Below, in pieces: positions 35,712-48,302 of a stretch of 64,000 nucleotides of DNA. The notes under the pieces are model-generated. The model worked only from the letters and a program-made list of their open reading frames with translations. It did not search any database and was not told the origin of the DNA. The DNA lies in NCBI GenBank assembly GCA_009192285.1, contig WBVU01000004.1, positions 3,742,001 to 3,806,000 on the forward strand, in the 5' to 3' direction. Position 1 is the first letter of the stretch; the number at the start of each line of letters is the position of its first letter. The position numbers and the translations under genes were made by a program. The stretch is from Morchella semilibera (lineage: Eukaryota; Ascomycota; Pezizomycetes; Pezizales; Morchellaceae).

Positions 35712-35793
35712 TACGGGTGTAAGGGTAAGTCTGGCGACAGTAAGAACTGTTGCAACGACGGCCAGTGTCGCCAGACTTACCCCTACACCCGTA
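35712..35793. repeat. 82-bp hairpin element
   Basis: The arm 35712-35739 pairs with 35766-35793 at 27 of 28 positions (core GGTAAGTCTGGCGACA), with a 26-base loop. TACATGTA lies just outside the left arm (35699). Confidence 0.8.
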
Positions 35794-36824
35794 TACATAC
35801 CAGACTCTGTACATGAAGTACATCTCCATGTACATACATGTAGTTACCTTCCTCCCGTCCTTTAATCTTCTTTTACTTTGACGAGAACATCTACACGATA
35901 CACCGCCGCCCAACATCCTACCACCATCACCACCACACCCCCTTCTATGGACCCCCCTGCTATGACCGCCCCGGTCAATATTACTGAAGAATTAAAGCAA
36001 CGAATCACCTAGAAAGATGCTAACGTTCGAAGTCTATCACAGGGTGAGAGATATACATGGTCTCCGTAGACGTAGAGCCGAAACCATGAGCTCTGCTACC
36101 TATCCCCTGATGCTACACGCGAGAATCTCTCATACCGCACTGTACTCGCCGCGCGAAAATATCTGTTCTTCCTTAGGAGATATCAAGCTAACTTGGGAAC
36201 TCACCGCGAGCCCGAGACTGTTCCCTAGCTCGCTCAAACCATCTCCCTTTCTTACTCAGAGTTAAGTAGCTTTTTTCTTAGACCAGCCTAGATTGTTTAT
36301 AGAAAAAAGAAAAAATTACAGTTTAAGGGCTCCTCCCTATCGATACCATTACTACCAACCATCCCAAATTCACCATATCACAGAGAAATTTATCTGGAAA
36401 TCCTGATCATTGACCTATAGGTTTGCGTCATATAACCGGCCTATCAACGCTCGAGCTATAAGATCATCATTCTTGGCAATCTGAGTCAGATCCACAAACC
36501 TAACCGGTATGCTGTAGTATCTCCCTCAATAAACACATGAGACGAGCAGAACGATCATGACCCTAGAATACAGAAACATCAGAGGCGGTGGGAACCATTG
36601 AACTATGGCCGTTCAAGATCGCTGATCTCTGGTACTACCATTTATAACTTAAACTATAGAATTTTAAAGTCCATAATCAACCAACAACATAACCAACGCC
36701 TATCAAGGGAAAGAATATCCCAACCTAAACGGGAAAAATTAAGGTCTAGTCTAGATCTAGGTAGACATGGGCACTAAGGTGCTTCTTCTAATCTATGGGG
36801 GGTTAGGGTATAAAAATATACCGC

Positions 36825-36842
36825 CCGAGTGATGTATCATGA
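36825..36842 (-). repeat. 18-bp dispersed motif copy
   Basis: Reads TCATGATACATCACTCGG on the minus strand. Confidence 0.6.
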
Positions 36843-38288
36843 ATCATTTAAATCTAAGAAAAACCCGGTAGCATGGGCATTTAAAACGCTTGAAAATTTT
36901 TACAGCTGGTAAATTATCTCAATATAGCGGCTACATTTATTTAATATAATCGATCATGATCAGCCGATTCGAGTGGCCCGGGCGATCTAGTCGTCGATGT
37001 TACATCTAATCCGGCAGCTACTGGCTTTTGAAATTGGTATCAGCGTATTTACCTTATTACTAAAACAGGACTTTAGTTGAAATGATCAGTCTCGCCTTGA
37101 CCACGAGAGGTGTCCCTGTTTATGGTCGTGCAAAAAGACTAGTAACATAACACAACTACGGAGCATCCAGATTCCGTAAAGTAGTCTTGATGCGAAGAAT
37201 CGTAACATTAATTTAACGGGGAGACACAGAAGTGGATCAGGAGATTGATGTGCCCAAACGAAACTGTATTCCTGCATACTTGTGATCCTTGTCAAACCTT
37301 GTCGGCCGTCGGCTGCTGAAACGCATCTACAGGCCTATCCGGGAGCATCCTCGTTACTCTGAACAATTTCTCAGATGTACACTCGTGGGTCTTTCTGGAA
37401 GTCCATTTCGAGAGCTTAATAGCAATCTGCAGACATAGCCAGAGGATATGTGCCTTCACGGAAGAAATTTAAATATATGCAGGGTATATATGTAGGTTAC
37501 CACATGTACCTGCGTACATGTACTTACGGGATATTGCAGAAATCCGAAAACAGATGTTACGCCAGCATACTACCGGTTTTCAACCTGTGATGGGATATGG
37601 TGAGCATTGTTTCATAACCTCTCTTCCCTGTCTACAGCTAGCAGAAACTTTTGAGCATACAAAACTGATGAGTACTCGAGATTAGACAGCCAAACTTAAG
37701 CTTATTTGATCATGAAGGCACTAAATGCCTGCCTTTAGATAGAGAAATCTCGAACCGCTTCCTTGGCCGGCTCTCTTCTCTACTTTATATATATACCACT
37801 TTGGTCCTCCATATTTGAAGACTGGCATGAGGTATGAGTGAGATTGTTAGTCGCCTGGTAATTTTGAATTCATCTCTAACTACATTTATAGTAAGACTAT
37901 TATTAACCAAAAAAGAAAGAAAAACATAGCTACATATGTATATGGCTACTACCCATGTGACAAGACCAAAGATAATACATACATATGTATGTAATAGTAT
38001 CATTTTATATAAACGGGTGCCTATGGGGAAAGATAATTAGTCCTATTGACCCAAAATCTGAACATACATGTAGTTCTTTGAACAGTGGATACCTCTGCGA
38101 TGGATACCTCTGGCTTCTAAATATTCCCTTGCATGATAACTCGATACCAAGTACCGAGAATTAATACTTAAGTGCCTAATCGAATAAAAACATAGTAAAC
38201 TGAGTCGGCAACCGATCTGCACTTTACTGACCTGAGCACGAGATCGTTGTTATGAACTGCCACCACCATAATCCGGCGATTGTGTCGA

Positions 38289-38306
38289 ACGAGTGATATG
38301 TCGTGA
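38289..38306 (-). repeat. 18-bp dispersed motif copy
   Basis: Reads TCACGACATATCACTCGT on the minus strand. Confidence 0.6.
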
Positions 38307-39838
38307 TTAGGATAAATGTGGGCAACTTACTAAACGCGTATACCCCAATGCTGTGCTCAGGAGAAGAAATGGTCAATTGACCGCTTTAGGTATGTCAGCT
38401 ATTCTACAGCTCCGGATCCATAATACCGCTAGTAGTGTTATCTAGTGCAGCTCACTGATAGAATATTGTTATACAATCCAATTACATATATAATAAGGGT
38501 ACGATTTCGCACCTTATAGAGCGGTTCGCCTGTAGCGGACTAGTTACTACATGTAGTTAACAAAAGGCTGGGTTTGCTACAGTATTCTCGCCAATGCGCT
38601 AGTAATGAGGTCGGGATATATACGGTATACATCTTTTTTTCTACAATGCCGTTTGAAAGTCCACTGAGAAGGTGACAAGCGAGCTAAAGTCGGACATTCA
38701 TAAAACACTACTTCTATAATCAGGATGAATCAGTACCTACGAAGTGCAATAGTGATCAAGAGTTTATATCCCCTCACAGTTAGCACCTTTATAATTGTTA
38801 CATGTATCCCAATTTAGATAGTTAACCGCCGCACCCAGGCCAAGAAAGGAAACCTTGCTAGTAATTTATCTGCGTGTCAATACAAAGTTCCAAGGCCCTC
38901 AAAAGTCAGATACTTGAACGCGTACAGGACTATCTCCAAAGGATTTATCCTCTCACCGATGAAAATTCGATACTCTCTCTGGAAAAGGGAGAAAGGTGCT
39001 TATTGATATTATACCGCGGTAAACATAACTAGATGTCTGAGATCTGAAATGAGCAACTGAGACATACTAGACTCAGCTACAAGTAGATAGGTACATGTAG
39101 GTGAGGTTATTAGCCGAGAATTGAGCTCGGGCTTGCCCGAGAAACTTACCGGTCGGCCCGATTGAGCAGGAAACTGATTACGTACCCAAAATACACCCAG
39201 GTCTTAATTCGGCAGCACGTGTAAAGGAGTTCTAGATAAATTGACGTAGTTTTGGAGAGTAGCAATCGAAGGTGGAACATATATTCATTAGCTGAAACTT
39301 CATCTCTGCCTAGATCTATAGCTAAGTACTAGACCAAGCACATTTTAATCCCCGATCCTTTCTACTCTAGCGGAACCCACGCGTACGGTCCTGTATAAGC
39401 GATTTACACCAATGTGCTAGTTCTGGGGATGTCTCAAATGCAGGCAGGGCTATGTTTTCCTGTCGCCTGGCAGTTGGGTCGCAATTGACGCGGGTTTCTT
39501 AATATTATGGAAAATCCAGTTAATTTAATATAGTATGTGCACTTATATGAATCGCCGACTATTTGAAGAGGGCAGAAACATACAAATATATTACATGTAG
39601 TCTATATCCAACATTTCGACCTCTTTCAGGTTCTTCTACAAACTCCCAACATAGGGGGAAACCATTGTAACTTCAATATATCAATCATCCTCTAGGTCGA
39701 AGAGTCAACCAGCTTTTTGGCGCTGCGCTCATTATTTTTTTACAGTTCTATCTTGAAAGAGGATCTCCAGGCGATCCGTAGTAAGGAAGACGCCCCTGGG
39801 GCCCACAAACCTAAAATAGTGGCAGGTTAGCGTTACCA

Positions 39839-39894
<56 letters not shown>
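39839..39894. repeat. C-run joined to A-run
   Basis: About 21 C are followed directly by about 35 A. It could be slippage expansion, a retroelement tail on the plus strand, or an assembly artefact. No retroelement frame is visible upstream. Confidence 0.9.
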
Positions 39895-39897
<3 letters not shown>

Positions 39898-42694
39898 CGG
39901 TTATGTATCGTACCCGATTATCATGAAAACTAAAGGAGTGGTTGATGCCTGCAGGTGGTTAATGAGATGAACTACCATACATATGCAGGCCTGGGCAATC
40001 TAGACCATCAATGCCTGGACTTTGGGGCGATGTTGCACAGGAAAACCCTGTCTCGTAGTATCATGATTGCCAGCCTTCTTTCCAGTGTTCGTAGGTAAAT
40101 TTATAAACTGCCTTGTGTGTTTTTTTTTATTTCCACCTCCTGAATGCAATGTTTATCAACGCACTGATTCCCGCAACTACCATCAACTCGATATCTTTAC
40201 CCGTCAGATCGTAGGTTTCCTTTTCTTTTTTTTTCTTTTTTTCTTTTTCAAGTGATGGTATAAGCGTCATCCGGATATAAGAATCGATAACATGTGTAGC
40301 GTAGTTCTCTCCATGATCGAAGTTAAACCCCTTAACCTGGCACTACAGGGGCCGTGACTAAACGTTTAAGGCAAATAGAAGTAGAAACTGCTGGTATTAA
40401 GACTGACTGGTTCCCCAGGTCCATGTATCTCTCTAGGCCATATCAATCTAAGCTTACCCCAATACCTTGACGTGGTGGAAGTTACAGACTTACAGCTGCC
40501 ACCACAGAATACCTCCCGTGAAGGGATATTGTTCTATGTTCATGAGGCCCCCTATAGGTACATCTGTCACTGCAGTATGCCCACTGTGGAGCCTTTCACG
40601 CTTTGAAAAGGCTTCCAACAAGAACCATTATATTACGGTACTGTAGCTTTGGTATTGACCTCCTTTTTTCTTACCCAACTCGGTTGCAGCAGTAACAGAA
40701 ATCTTGGCGTCGTTACTGGCGCTAGTAACAATGTTGTATCAGGTAAAAAGTGGGCGGGTATTTAAACCGGATCGACAAGATCAGTGGGGTTGTTTGCTGA
40801 AGAACTAAACTGGCAATTGATAAACTACTCTAAGTGACACAACCCATCTTTTGACCTTTTGACATTGACAGCTGACATGACTAACGTCCGTCTGAGTTCC
40901 GTATTATCGGAATTGAGGAGATTTTATCCGCAGATAGAGTCAAGTGATCTTAGATAACAGAGTTATAAAACTCCTAAAACGTTTGAAAGCGTCTCGCATG
41001 CTCTCGCAAGATCAAGTACTATCTATACCCTCGTGGTCATCTTGCGAGGAGGCCAATATTTCGTTCATAAATTCCCCTTATAAAAAGGACCAAAAAGTCG
41101 TAACAGCACTAATAATAAGAATACCCGGTTTTGAATATGTACGTACTAAAGTTGTAATTACTAGCTTCTTTTGCGTAGCCAATCAGCCTCTTTAGCAGAA
41201 AATTAGGGGTGAAGTAGATGCCTTTATCCAATCTAGTGAGCCTCTTGAAGAGTAGATTGATTCCCGAAGTGCCCATCCCGCATTGGAATTTCATCAGGCT
41301 ACGGCGCGCCTAGTCGGGCTTGAATGCACCTACACTAGTACTGGAGAATCCCAATGTCGTACAGATAGTGTGAACATGTATGCGTCGCATGGCTACCCCA
41401 ACACCCAAAATCTTATGGTGTCCGAGCAGTGTAGAATCTTCGTCATCGGATACTGGTGTAAATCGCCGAAGACAGTCCTTTTATATGTAGTGATCAATCT
41501 ACTATACAATTAGATGTTGGTTCAGATCAGGGCTACATGTAGATCTAAGTTTAGCAAGAGAATAAAAACATACCAACCGCTCATTCCAATCAATCATAGT
41601 GCAACATTTGAGCCGTGCGTTCAACGTGTTAAACACCGGAGTAAACTGTCTCACCAACGGCTAGCAAGGTCATACTCTTCATGGGGAGCTGTTTTATCCA
41701 GTAGTTTGTTAGCTAGCGACCCTCAGCCGACAAACGTAGGGCAAAAACTTATCTCAAGCAAAAGTTTAGCTTTGCAATAAAAAAGAGAAGGAGAAAATGT
41801 CTGTTACTGTTTTAAGAATCTTTCAACTCGTATCGGAGTGCAGAGAAACAGGCATCAAGGACCTAAGCTGGTGCTACTAGCGTAACATTCTTGACCACGT
41901 TTACTGATTGGTCCGGTAACTTCGCTATCAAAAACGTAGATCATAAGCATTTCTTTCCCGGGAACAAGATGGATGATTTGCCCACCACCCACACTTCCAC
42001 TGGTAACTGTAAGTACACAAGAACTATCACAACACCGGCACCTTAGTGGCTCATTTCAATTATTGATGAGGATCAGTCTGGATGGATGTTCTAGGCAGAT
42101 GCTAATGCAAAAGCAGGCGGGCGGTCCAAGATCCCAAATCACAGCCGAAATCGTCCTCCATGATACCCTCCCTGCTGGTGGATCTCCAAAGACAGCTGAA
42201 ATGCTTACCCTTGGAGAAATAACAGTACCAAGGGTACTAAGTTCGGCGACATGCACCGCGGCCGGGACTAATGGCTCCGCTTTCCCACTACCGATATTTT
42301 TTCTTTTCTCAAGCAATTGCTTTTTGTTTCTTTTTTCGATGGTAATCGCTTAACACCAATCAGGGCCATCTCAGTTGATAGACCCGCGTTCCAGTTCCCA
42401 TAGGCAGAACCCGACGGTACGACGCCTTTTGGGTCTGCCTCAAAAACATAAGATTCGCCCCTAATACTTGTTTTGGGGTCTTTCACGAATCACTGGCAAC
42501 CCTAAGCTACGTGTCCGACAATCCTATTTGTCGTTTGCTGGCACCCAGCTAGCTTACTACTGAGCGAGTAGTCACGGACAGAGCCCGTAGACGTCAATCC
42601 ATCCTTCTAGACGCCGCTCGACCTAAACCATCCCATCCCAACCTTATCAAAGCCACCAAAGTCATCTCGAGTTTTAGACCTCACCATCATCATC

Positions 42695-45260
42695 ATGGCT
42701 GTAGAGTATGCCCCACAGACCTTTTCAGCGGGGTATATCGCTTTATCCTACATCATTTCTTTTATTGGATCACTCTCTACAGTTGAGTTGTTACAAAGAA
42801 GAACCTCAAGGAGGGGAATGTACAACTGGTATGGAGTTACCTTTATTCCTACTGCTTATTTAGAGCTATCAATGAGTCTACACCAGTCATTTACTGACGC
42901 AGTGCCGTGGTAAAGGTATCTCCTTGCAGGCTCATCATTAACCATGGGCGGCGTTGCTATCTGGGCAATGCACTATATCGGGAATTGTGCAATTGTTCTT
43001 TATCCTGGTCTTGATGGGCAGAGTAAACTACAACTTATCTACAGCCCTGGATACACTACTATATCTTTCTTTTTACCAGTTGTTTTCATTTTTTTCTCGT
43101 ACTTGTTGATGGGTGCAAGTGAATCCGTGTCATGGATTCGACTTGGTGCAGGTGGAATGTTTGCGGGACTGAGCATTTGCGGCATGCACTACCTTGTATG
43201 TCCTCCATTGGAAATTTCTGGTGCGGAATATTACTGATAATCTGTAGGGGCAAGCCGGTATCTACAACTATAAGCCTATTTACGTCCCTGGGCATGTGGT
43301 AGGATCTGTCGTGATTGCAGTAGTAGCCACCACAATCGCCTTGACTCTATTCTTTATATTAAGGAAGAATTTCACCAATTCTTGGTATAAAAGAGTCATG
43401 TGTGCGATTGTTCTCAGTGGGGCGGTCAGTGGAATGCATTGGACTGCGGCCCTTGGGACCGTATATCAAGTAAATGAAGAAACCAACAATAGGCTCGGAC
43501 GTGACACTAGACATATGACCGTGGTTATTACAATTGTGATGGTAAGCCATTGATATCACTTTTGTTGGGCCAATTCTAATGACCCAGGAAGTCTATAGTC
43601 TCGTGTTTTCTCATGCTTTTCTTTGCTATCGGGGTCAAAAAGGCAAGAGCACAGAAATACAATCGTGCCCAAAAAATTGTTCTTGCATCGGCAACATTCG
43701 ACCCTCTTGGTAGGATTATGGTACTACCAGATGGAATTCTCCCAACCAAGGAGATTACTGATGCTTTTCGTGAGAAAGTAAGTTCACCGCACATATATAA
43801 CACTCCATTTAGCCAACAGTATACTAATCATTGGTACGCTACAGTCCTTTGAAGAAGGCTTTGATAAGTCGCACACCGTATTTCAATGGATCTATCGAAC
43901 AACAAGAAATTGGAACTCCTTGAACGGCCTTCTAGAGGGGATGAAAGCACACGTTCAACGTTACAATTCTCAAGCCCGTCCGGCAGATCCTGTTGAAGAA
44001 TATGGCTTTATTTTCCGGGAACAGTTTTGTGTCGCTGCTCAGGACCTAGCTGATGGCACTCACCGTCCCCTAGAAAAGATGGGGTTCCTCTATGATGAGA
44101 TAATTATCACTGGGGGAACATCTTTTTCTAGAAAGCAAACTGATCTCGAAGCCAACCATGGAAAGGGAAAGTTTCTTTTCCTCATAAATGAAGTCACTAA
44201 ATCCGACGCTGTACGCCTGGCCGCGCACGGCTTCAGGTTTACCAGTCCCAGCAATGTAGCGGAAAACATCGCCAGATCGATGCAAGTCACTAAGGAAACT
44301 ATCACAAAACATATGAGCGCGATGAAATATTATGCTTCTACAGAGCATGAGCTTCATCCAGGCGTCTACATTGGTTGTTTTGCGGTCCGTGCGAATGTAA
44401 AGGGTAGTTTCGACGTTCTAGTTCGTGCAAACTCCCGTAATCGGCTCCCCACCATAAAGCTTCCGATAACCACACTTGAACAGACCCAACTCCATTACTT
44501 ACAAGAGCAAGAGAACAAAACTGCAATGCAAATAATTCACGGCTCACAAGCATTACGACGGCCTGAGTCGGGTGGAACGCTTGACGTCTCCCCATTCGTC
44601 GCCATGTTCCACGATGCTTTACAAGAACTCATTGATGAGATCCAAGATCCCTTTTTTGCCGATGCTACGCTCGTTCTTACCCCTATCTCTATACCGTATT
44701 TGGACCCCATCAAAAACGAAACAGGAACCGCTCTTGTAATAACCTTCAGGACCATGGTGCCTATACATTCTCGAACAATTGCCAATAACACCGCATTCGA
44801 GTTTGTACCGTTTCCCTTTTTCTCTTTACAGCAACGGTGCTACCCATTCTCCCCGGACCATGGAATACACGCAAGACGAACCCATAGAGAATTTTCAGCA
44901 AGGATCGCACATATACCAAAAACCACCAAGCCAATACGCGCAAAATTTACGAACCCATTAACCCCCTGGCAGAAAGAGCCAACTGTCACAGCAACCACCC
45001 TTTCGAGTCGTGCATCTTCATCCTCGGAGAAAAACTTAGTCCTTGAGTACCCGGCTACAAACCCTTTTCTCAATGGGGGAATTATGATTTCTCAATCAGT
45101 CTCTGTTGAGCATGATGAGGTCAAGGGGGGTAGTAATATTGAGATGCGCGCAATGGGTCCAAGTACTGCTGTAGTAAAGGAGGAAGATGTTGAGCAACCT
45201 ACTTGGGTGGACACATTATTTAGGGCGACAATTGCTACTGGAAGCACAAGAAGATCATAG
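42695..45260 (+). CDS. MHYT-domain membrane sensor protein, one +1 frame break
   Basis: Five exons (42695-42828, 42916-43195, 43248-43541, 43588-43777, 43845-45260) give about 770 residues. Seven-helix-type MHYT domains carry repeated Met-His-Tyr motifs thought to bind copper and sense oxygen, CO or NO. Here they are MHYIGN (63-68), MHYLGQAG (135-142) and MHWTAALG (201-208), at the usual ~70-residue spacing. The C-terminal half is cytosolic and includes RAQKIVLASATFDPLGRIMVLPDG, a block common to fungal members. In exon 4, the frames EVYSLVF and LMLFFAIGVKKA are joined only if one T of the T-run 43606-43609 is ignored. An alternative acceptor at 43598 does not restore the frame. All other junctions are clean GT-AG. 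Confidence 0.82.
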
Positions 45261-45563
45261 TTTGGTTGTAATATTTTTCTATTAATTTAGTACCTTGAGA
45301 CTGGCACCGCGTGTAATAATATCTATGGAGGGCGTTAATGGGACATATGGTAAATGAAATTGATGTGGGATGGGATAAATGGGCGTTTAAAACAATTCAA
45401 TTTTTATGTTCTTAGTCAGAATTCACGCTTTATTGCTATTTAAAATTTTAGTCTAGCACTCCTAAACCAGATTACTATTCAAAGAGCGCTAACAATGAAA
45501 AATAATATATTGTACGAGATCACGCACTAAATAAAGACAACTGTGAGCGCTGATGCATATATA

Positions 45564-45994
45564 CACTTGGGTGACAGAAGTTTTGGCGATTACACTTTTT
45601 ACAGCCAAAGTAGCCATTTTTAGCAACATGAACAAACAACTCAACGCTAGGCAAAAAATTCAACCTTTAGGCAGAAGCTCGGAACTTATCTCGAGATCAT
45701 GATAAATGAGTTCCAGAATTTTAAATTCAATTATCAAGAATTTGTGAAGCATCTTCTAAAATTTGTATGTATTCTCATACAAATTTCTGCATGGCAACAG
45801 GCTCAAGATTACAAAATACACCACCAACACTGCAGAAGTAAAATTTAAATTCCGGAATTCATTTATGACAATCTTAAGATAACCTCTAAGCTTTTGTCCA
45901 AATTCCAAATCATTTGGCCAACGTTGTGTGGTTGATTCAGGTCCCTAAACATGGCTACAAAGGTGTAATCGCCAAAACTTTTGTCCTAGTACTA
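45564..45994. mobile_element. non-autonomous Tc1/mariner-like foldback element
   Basis: GACARAAGTTTTGGCGATTACAC occurs inverted at 45573-45595 and 45963-45985. Both ends are flanked by TA (45562-45563 and 45995-45996) at the same distance. A second inner inverted pair (roughly 45695-45735 against 45840-45885, sharing ATAAATGA-TTCC-GAATTT) makes the whole element a foldback. TA flanks and GACAAAAGTTTTGGC-type ends suit the Tc1/mariner class. There is no transposase frame, so it would have moved in trans. Confidence 0.75.
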
Positions 45995-46184
45995 TACACG
46001 GTCAATTAAATGATAGGGTACAGTCTTCAATAGATACATGTACTTAAATACATACAGTAATAAATACATACTACAATACATGTATGAAGTATAAATAAAT
46101 AAATAACTACATAGTACATGTATTTATCTAGCCCTTATCTTAGCTATAGTAAAACGTTACTGTAACTTTGTCTGAATAGTTCAT

Positions 46185-46202
46185 TCATGGAATATCACTC
46201 GC
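46185..46202 (+). repeat. 18-bp dispersed motif copy
   Basis: Reads TCATGGAATATCACTCGC. Confidence 0.6.
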
Positions 46203-46539
46203 TAATTCAGCGTGGTACAGCTTTAGAGACATCGGTATAAGGTGCTTGGTTTCTGGGTTATAGGGCCATAGGGCCTGTAATATACCATTATATCTGGTAT
46301 ATTTTTGTCTAACGTACTACATGTCACCATGGGGTACCAACACCACTAATAACGACTGCACAGACGTACCCACCCAGCCCCGAAAACCCACGCCCAATAC
46401 ACAGGAGCACCACCTACTCCTCAAGAGAAACACCACTCTGAGACTTTATTTTGTCCTCTTAAATTGATTAGATCTATATGTATGCACCCCCAAGAAATAC
46501 ATAAAATGGAAAACCGAAATTCGAGGGGGTACATGATGT

Positions 46540-46679
46540 ATCCCATAAACCGTCGAGACAATGCTGACACCCCTTCCCAAAATTCCAACGAGTGGCTAGT
46601 GCTAATAAATTCTATGGTACTTGTTGGTGGAGCTTTCGGTCTCACATAAGGGGTGTCAGCAACGCTGGTTTATGGGATC
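46540..46679. repeat. 140-bp imperfect hairpin element
   Basis: The arms at 46540-46575 and 46648-46679 share ATCCCATAAACC and GCTGACACCCCTT in inverted order. The left arm has about four extra bases between the blocks. The loop is about 72 bases. Confidence 0.7.
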
Positions 46680-47656
46680 CGTGCAGAGAAATTGAGCATC
46701 AGCCACAGTGATATCCATACATGTATCTATAACTCCCGCCCCATAGCCCTAGGTCTATAATCTTATTTTGTTCTATCAAACTTCACAGATAAGGGTCCCA
46801 TCTCGATCACCAGTAAATCACTTAAGTACCAAGTTCCTGTTGACCGCCCAATGTAAACAGCTCTCCCTAATTAAAATTAAACTTAAACCCAAATATGCAT
46901 AACCAAGAATTAAAGAGACACTCGCCAAACCATAGCTGCATGCAACGGACTAAACTAATCTTTCCAGCCCAAGAACCCCCCACACCAAGACGCAAGATTA
47001 ACCACGCTCAACACAAACTCCATCAACAGTGAGTTTACCATTGCCCTTAAAACCCCATCCCCACCCCCACCCCTCCTCATAGCTCTCCTCCTGCTAATCA
47101 CCATCACCCATAAACTGTTTTTACAAGCATACACCTCACGTTTTTAGGGGCCGTATATCTTTCATGTAGGTTTGTGGGGTCGCCGCTGGGGTGATTTTCG
47201 CGGAGAAAGTGGAATAGGTACCTCTTGGGGCCGGCGGCTGTGGGGGGGCTGGGTATTCTGGTTTACCCGCCTCTTCTTGATCTATGACTGACATTTTTTT
47301 ATTGACGGTGGTTTGTTTAGCTTGTGTGATGAGGGGTGGGGGTATGCTCTGAGCTTTTATAAACCCTTAAGGAATGCAAGCGTGAAATTGGTCCCTATGA
47401 TAGGTAGTTATCAGCTCGCTACTCACAGCGACTTAAGTAAATATATGGAACCAATATTTAGTGGCTTCACGGTCGATATATCCTAAGAATACGGGACCAT
47501 CGAAAGTCAGACCAAGGGGGAACGAGATCTGTACAATGATATCTGAGATTACTTGCTTATCAATACAGGATGATTGCAAGCTTCGGTCTTCCGTGCATGG
47601 TTCCCATTTGTTTAATTACTGAAAATAGTTTATGTTACTATTTCAGGTAATTACAG

Positions 47657-47674
47657 TCATAGGATATCACTCGG
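47657..47674 (+). repeat. 18-bp dispersed motif copy
   Basis: Reads TCATAGGATATCACTCGG, close to the majority sequence. Confidence 0.6.
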
Positions 47675-47834
47675 TGGGAAGGCCCATCATTACCCAAATT
47701 TCTACAAATATTACGTCTACGCGGTATTCCGTAACGCTACACGCCGCTTTAAGTCAATGCTCCAGGGGCCTGACGTTTTACTTAGGGCAGTCTATGAGCA
47801 GAAACGGTTTTTAACTAAGATGAGTCGATCATGA

Positions 47835-47981
47835 TAGACGACTTCCCTGGCCACTCGGACACCCCCCCACTCGGACAGTCAATGATGATTGGTAGAGAAG
47901 CCACTTAAATTGTTGATCCTCCCTTTTTTACGTTAACCGTCCGAGTGAGGGGGGTGTCCGGGTGGCCAGGGAAACCGTCTA
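47835..47981. repeat. 147-bp hairpin element
   Basis: The ~42-bp arms 47835-47876 and 47939-47981 pair with only a few mismatches and one indel. They share TAGACG at the tip, TTCCCTGGCCAC and CACTCGGAC. The loop is about 62 bases. It has the longest arms of the hairpins found. Confidence 0.8.
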
Positions 47982-48302
47982 CTTCAAAAACTAAAGATGT
48001 TAGCGTCCGACAACCAAAAAAATAGTGACTTTTGCGGGTAGTTGTAATTAACTACTGTATATAGTACGTTTGTTATGAGGAACGTACTTTTATTGCATTC
48101 ACAACATGCAGTACTAATAAGCCTAGCTAGCCTCTTCACAGTGCCAAGAAACTATGGGCGGGGTGCACCCTTCTTTGCTTTGTAGTTTATGAAACACAAG
48201 GTGTCAAAGATCTATCAGCCTTGTAGACCAGGATCCTAATGTTTTGCCGAATCAGAGGAGCTGTCGACCCTCCATCTCCACCCTCCCTATATTAACAACC
48301 CT

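Larger units (their letters stand above)
34071..42694. other. gene-poor region, 8.6 kb
   Basis: The longest stretch here without a convincing gene; no frame shows a domain. It contains CTGTT and TTATTTC tandem runs in the KEX1 3' region (34295-34400), three 18-bp motif copies (34641, 36825, 38289), a paired CACGTG palindrome (35658-35680), an 82-bp hairpin (35712-35793) and ten TACATGTA octamers between 35440 and 39592. A C21/A35 junction lies at 39839-39894. The eleventh octamer is at 41534. Some of this may be heavily decayed repeats. Confidence 0.55.
45261..48302. other. intergenic, 3.0 kb, repeat-bearing
   Basis: Between the ends of the MHYT and proteasome genes. It contains a 431-bp foldback element (45564-45994), hairpins at 46540-46679 and 47835-47981, 18-bp motif copies at 46185 and 47657, and four TACATGTA octamers (46035, 46077, 46115, 46718). 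No gene was seen. Confidence 0.55.

Noticed and set aside
36795-36815. GGGGTTAGGG as telomeric repeat
   Set aside because: Single unit only; no array.
44779-44961. Possible second frameshift in the MHYT gene, where another frame looks Pro/Gln-rich
   Set aside because: The main frame continues through FVPFPFFSLQQR and SPDHGIHARRTHREF, which fit the family, and reaches the stop without interruption.
47835-47981. ACTCGGAC in this hairpin as further copies of the 18-bp motif
   Set aside because: They lack the TCAY half at the required spacing and the TCACTC core in the same context.
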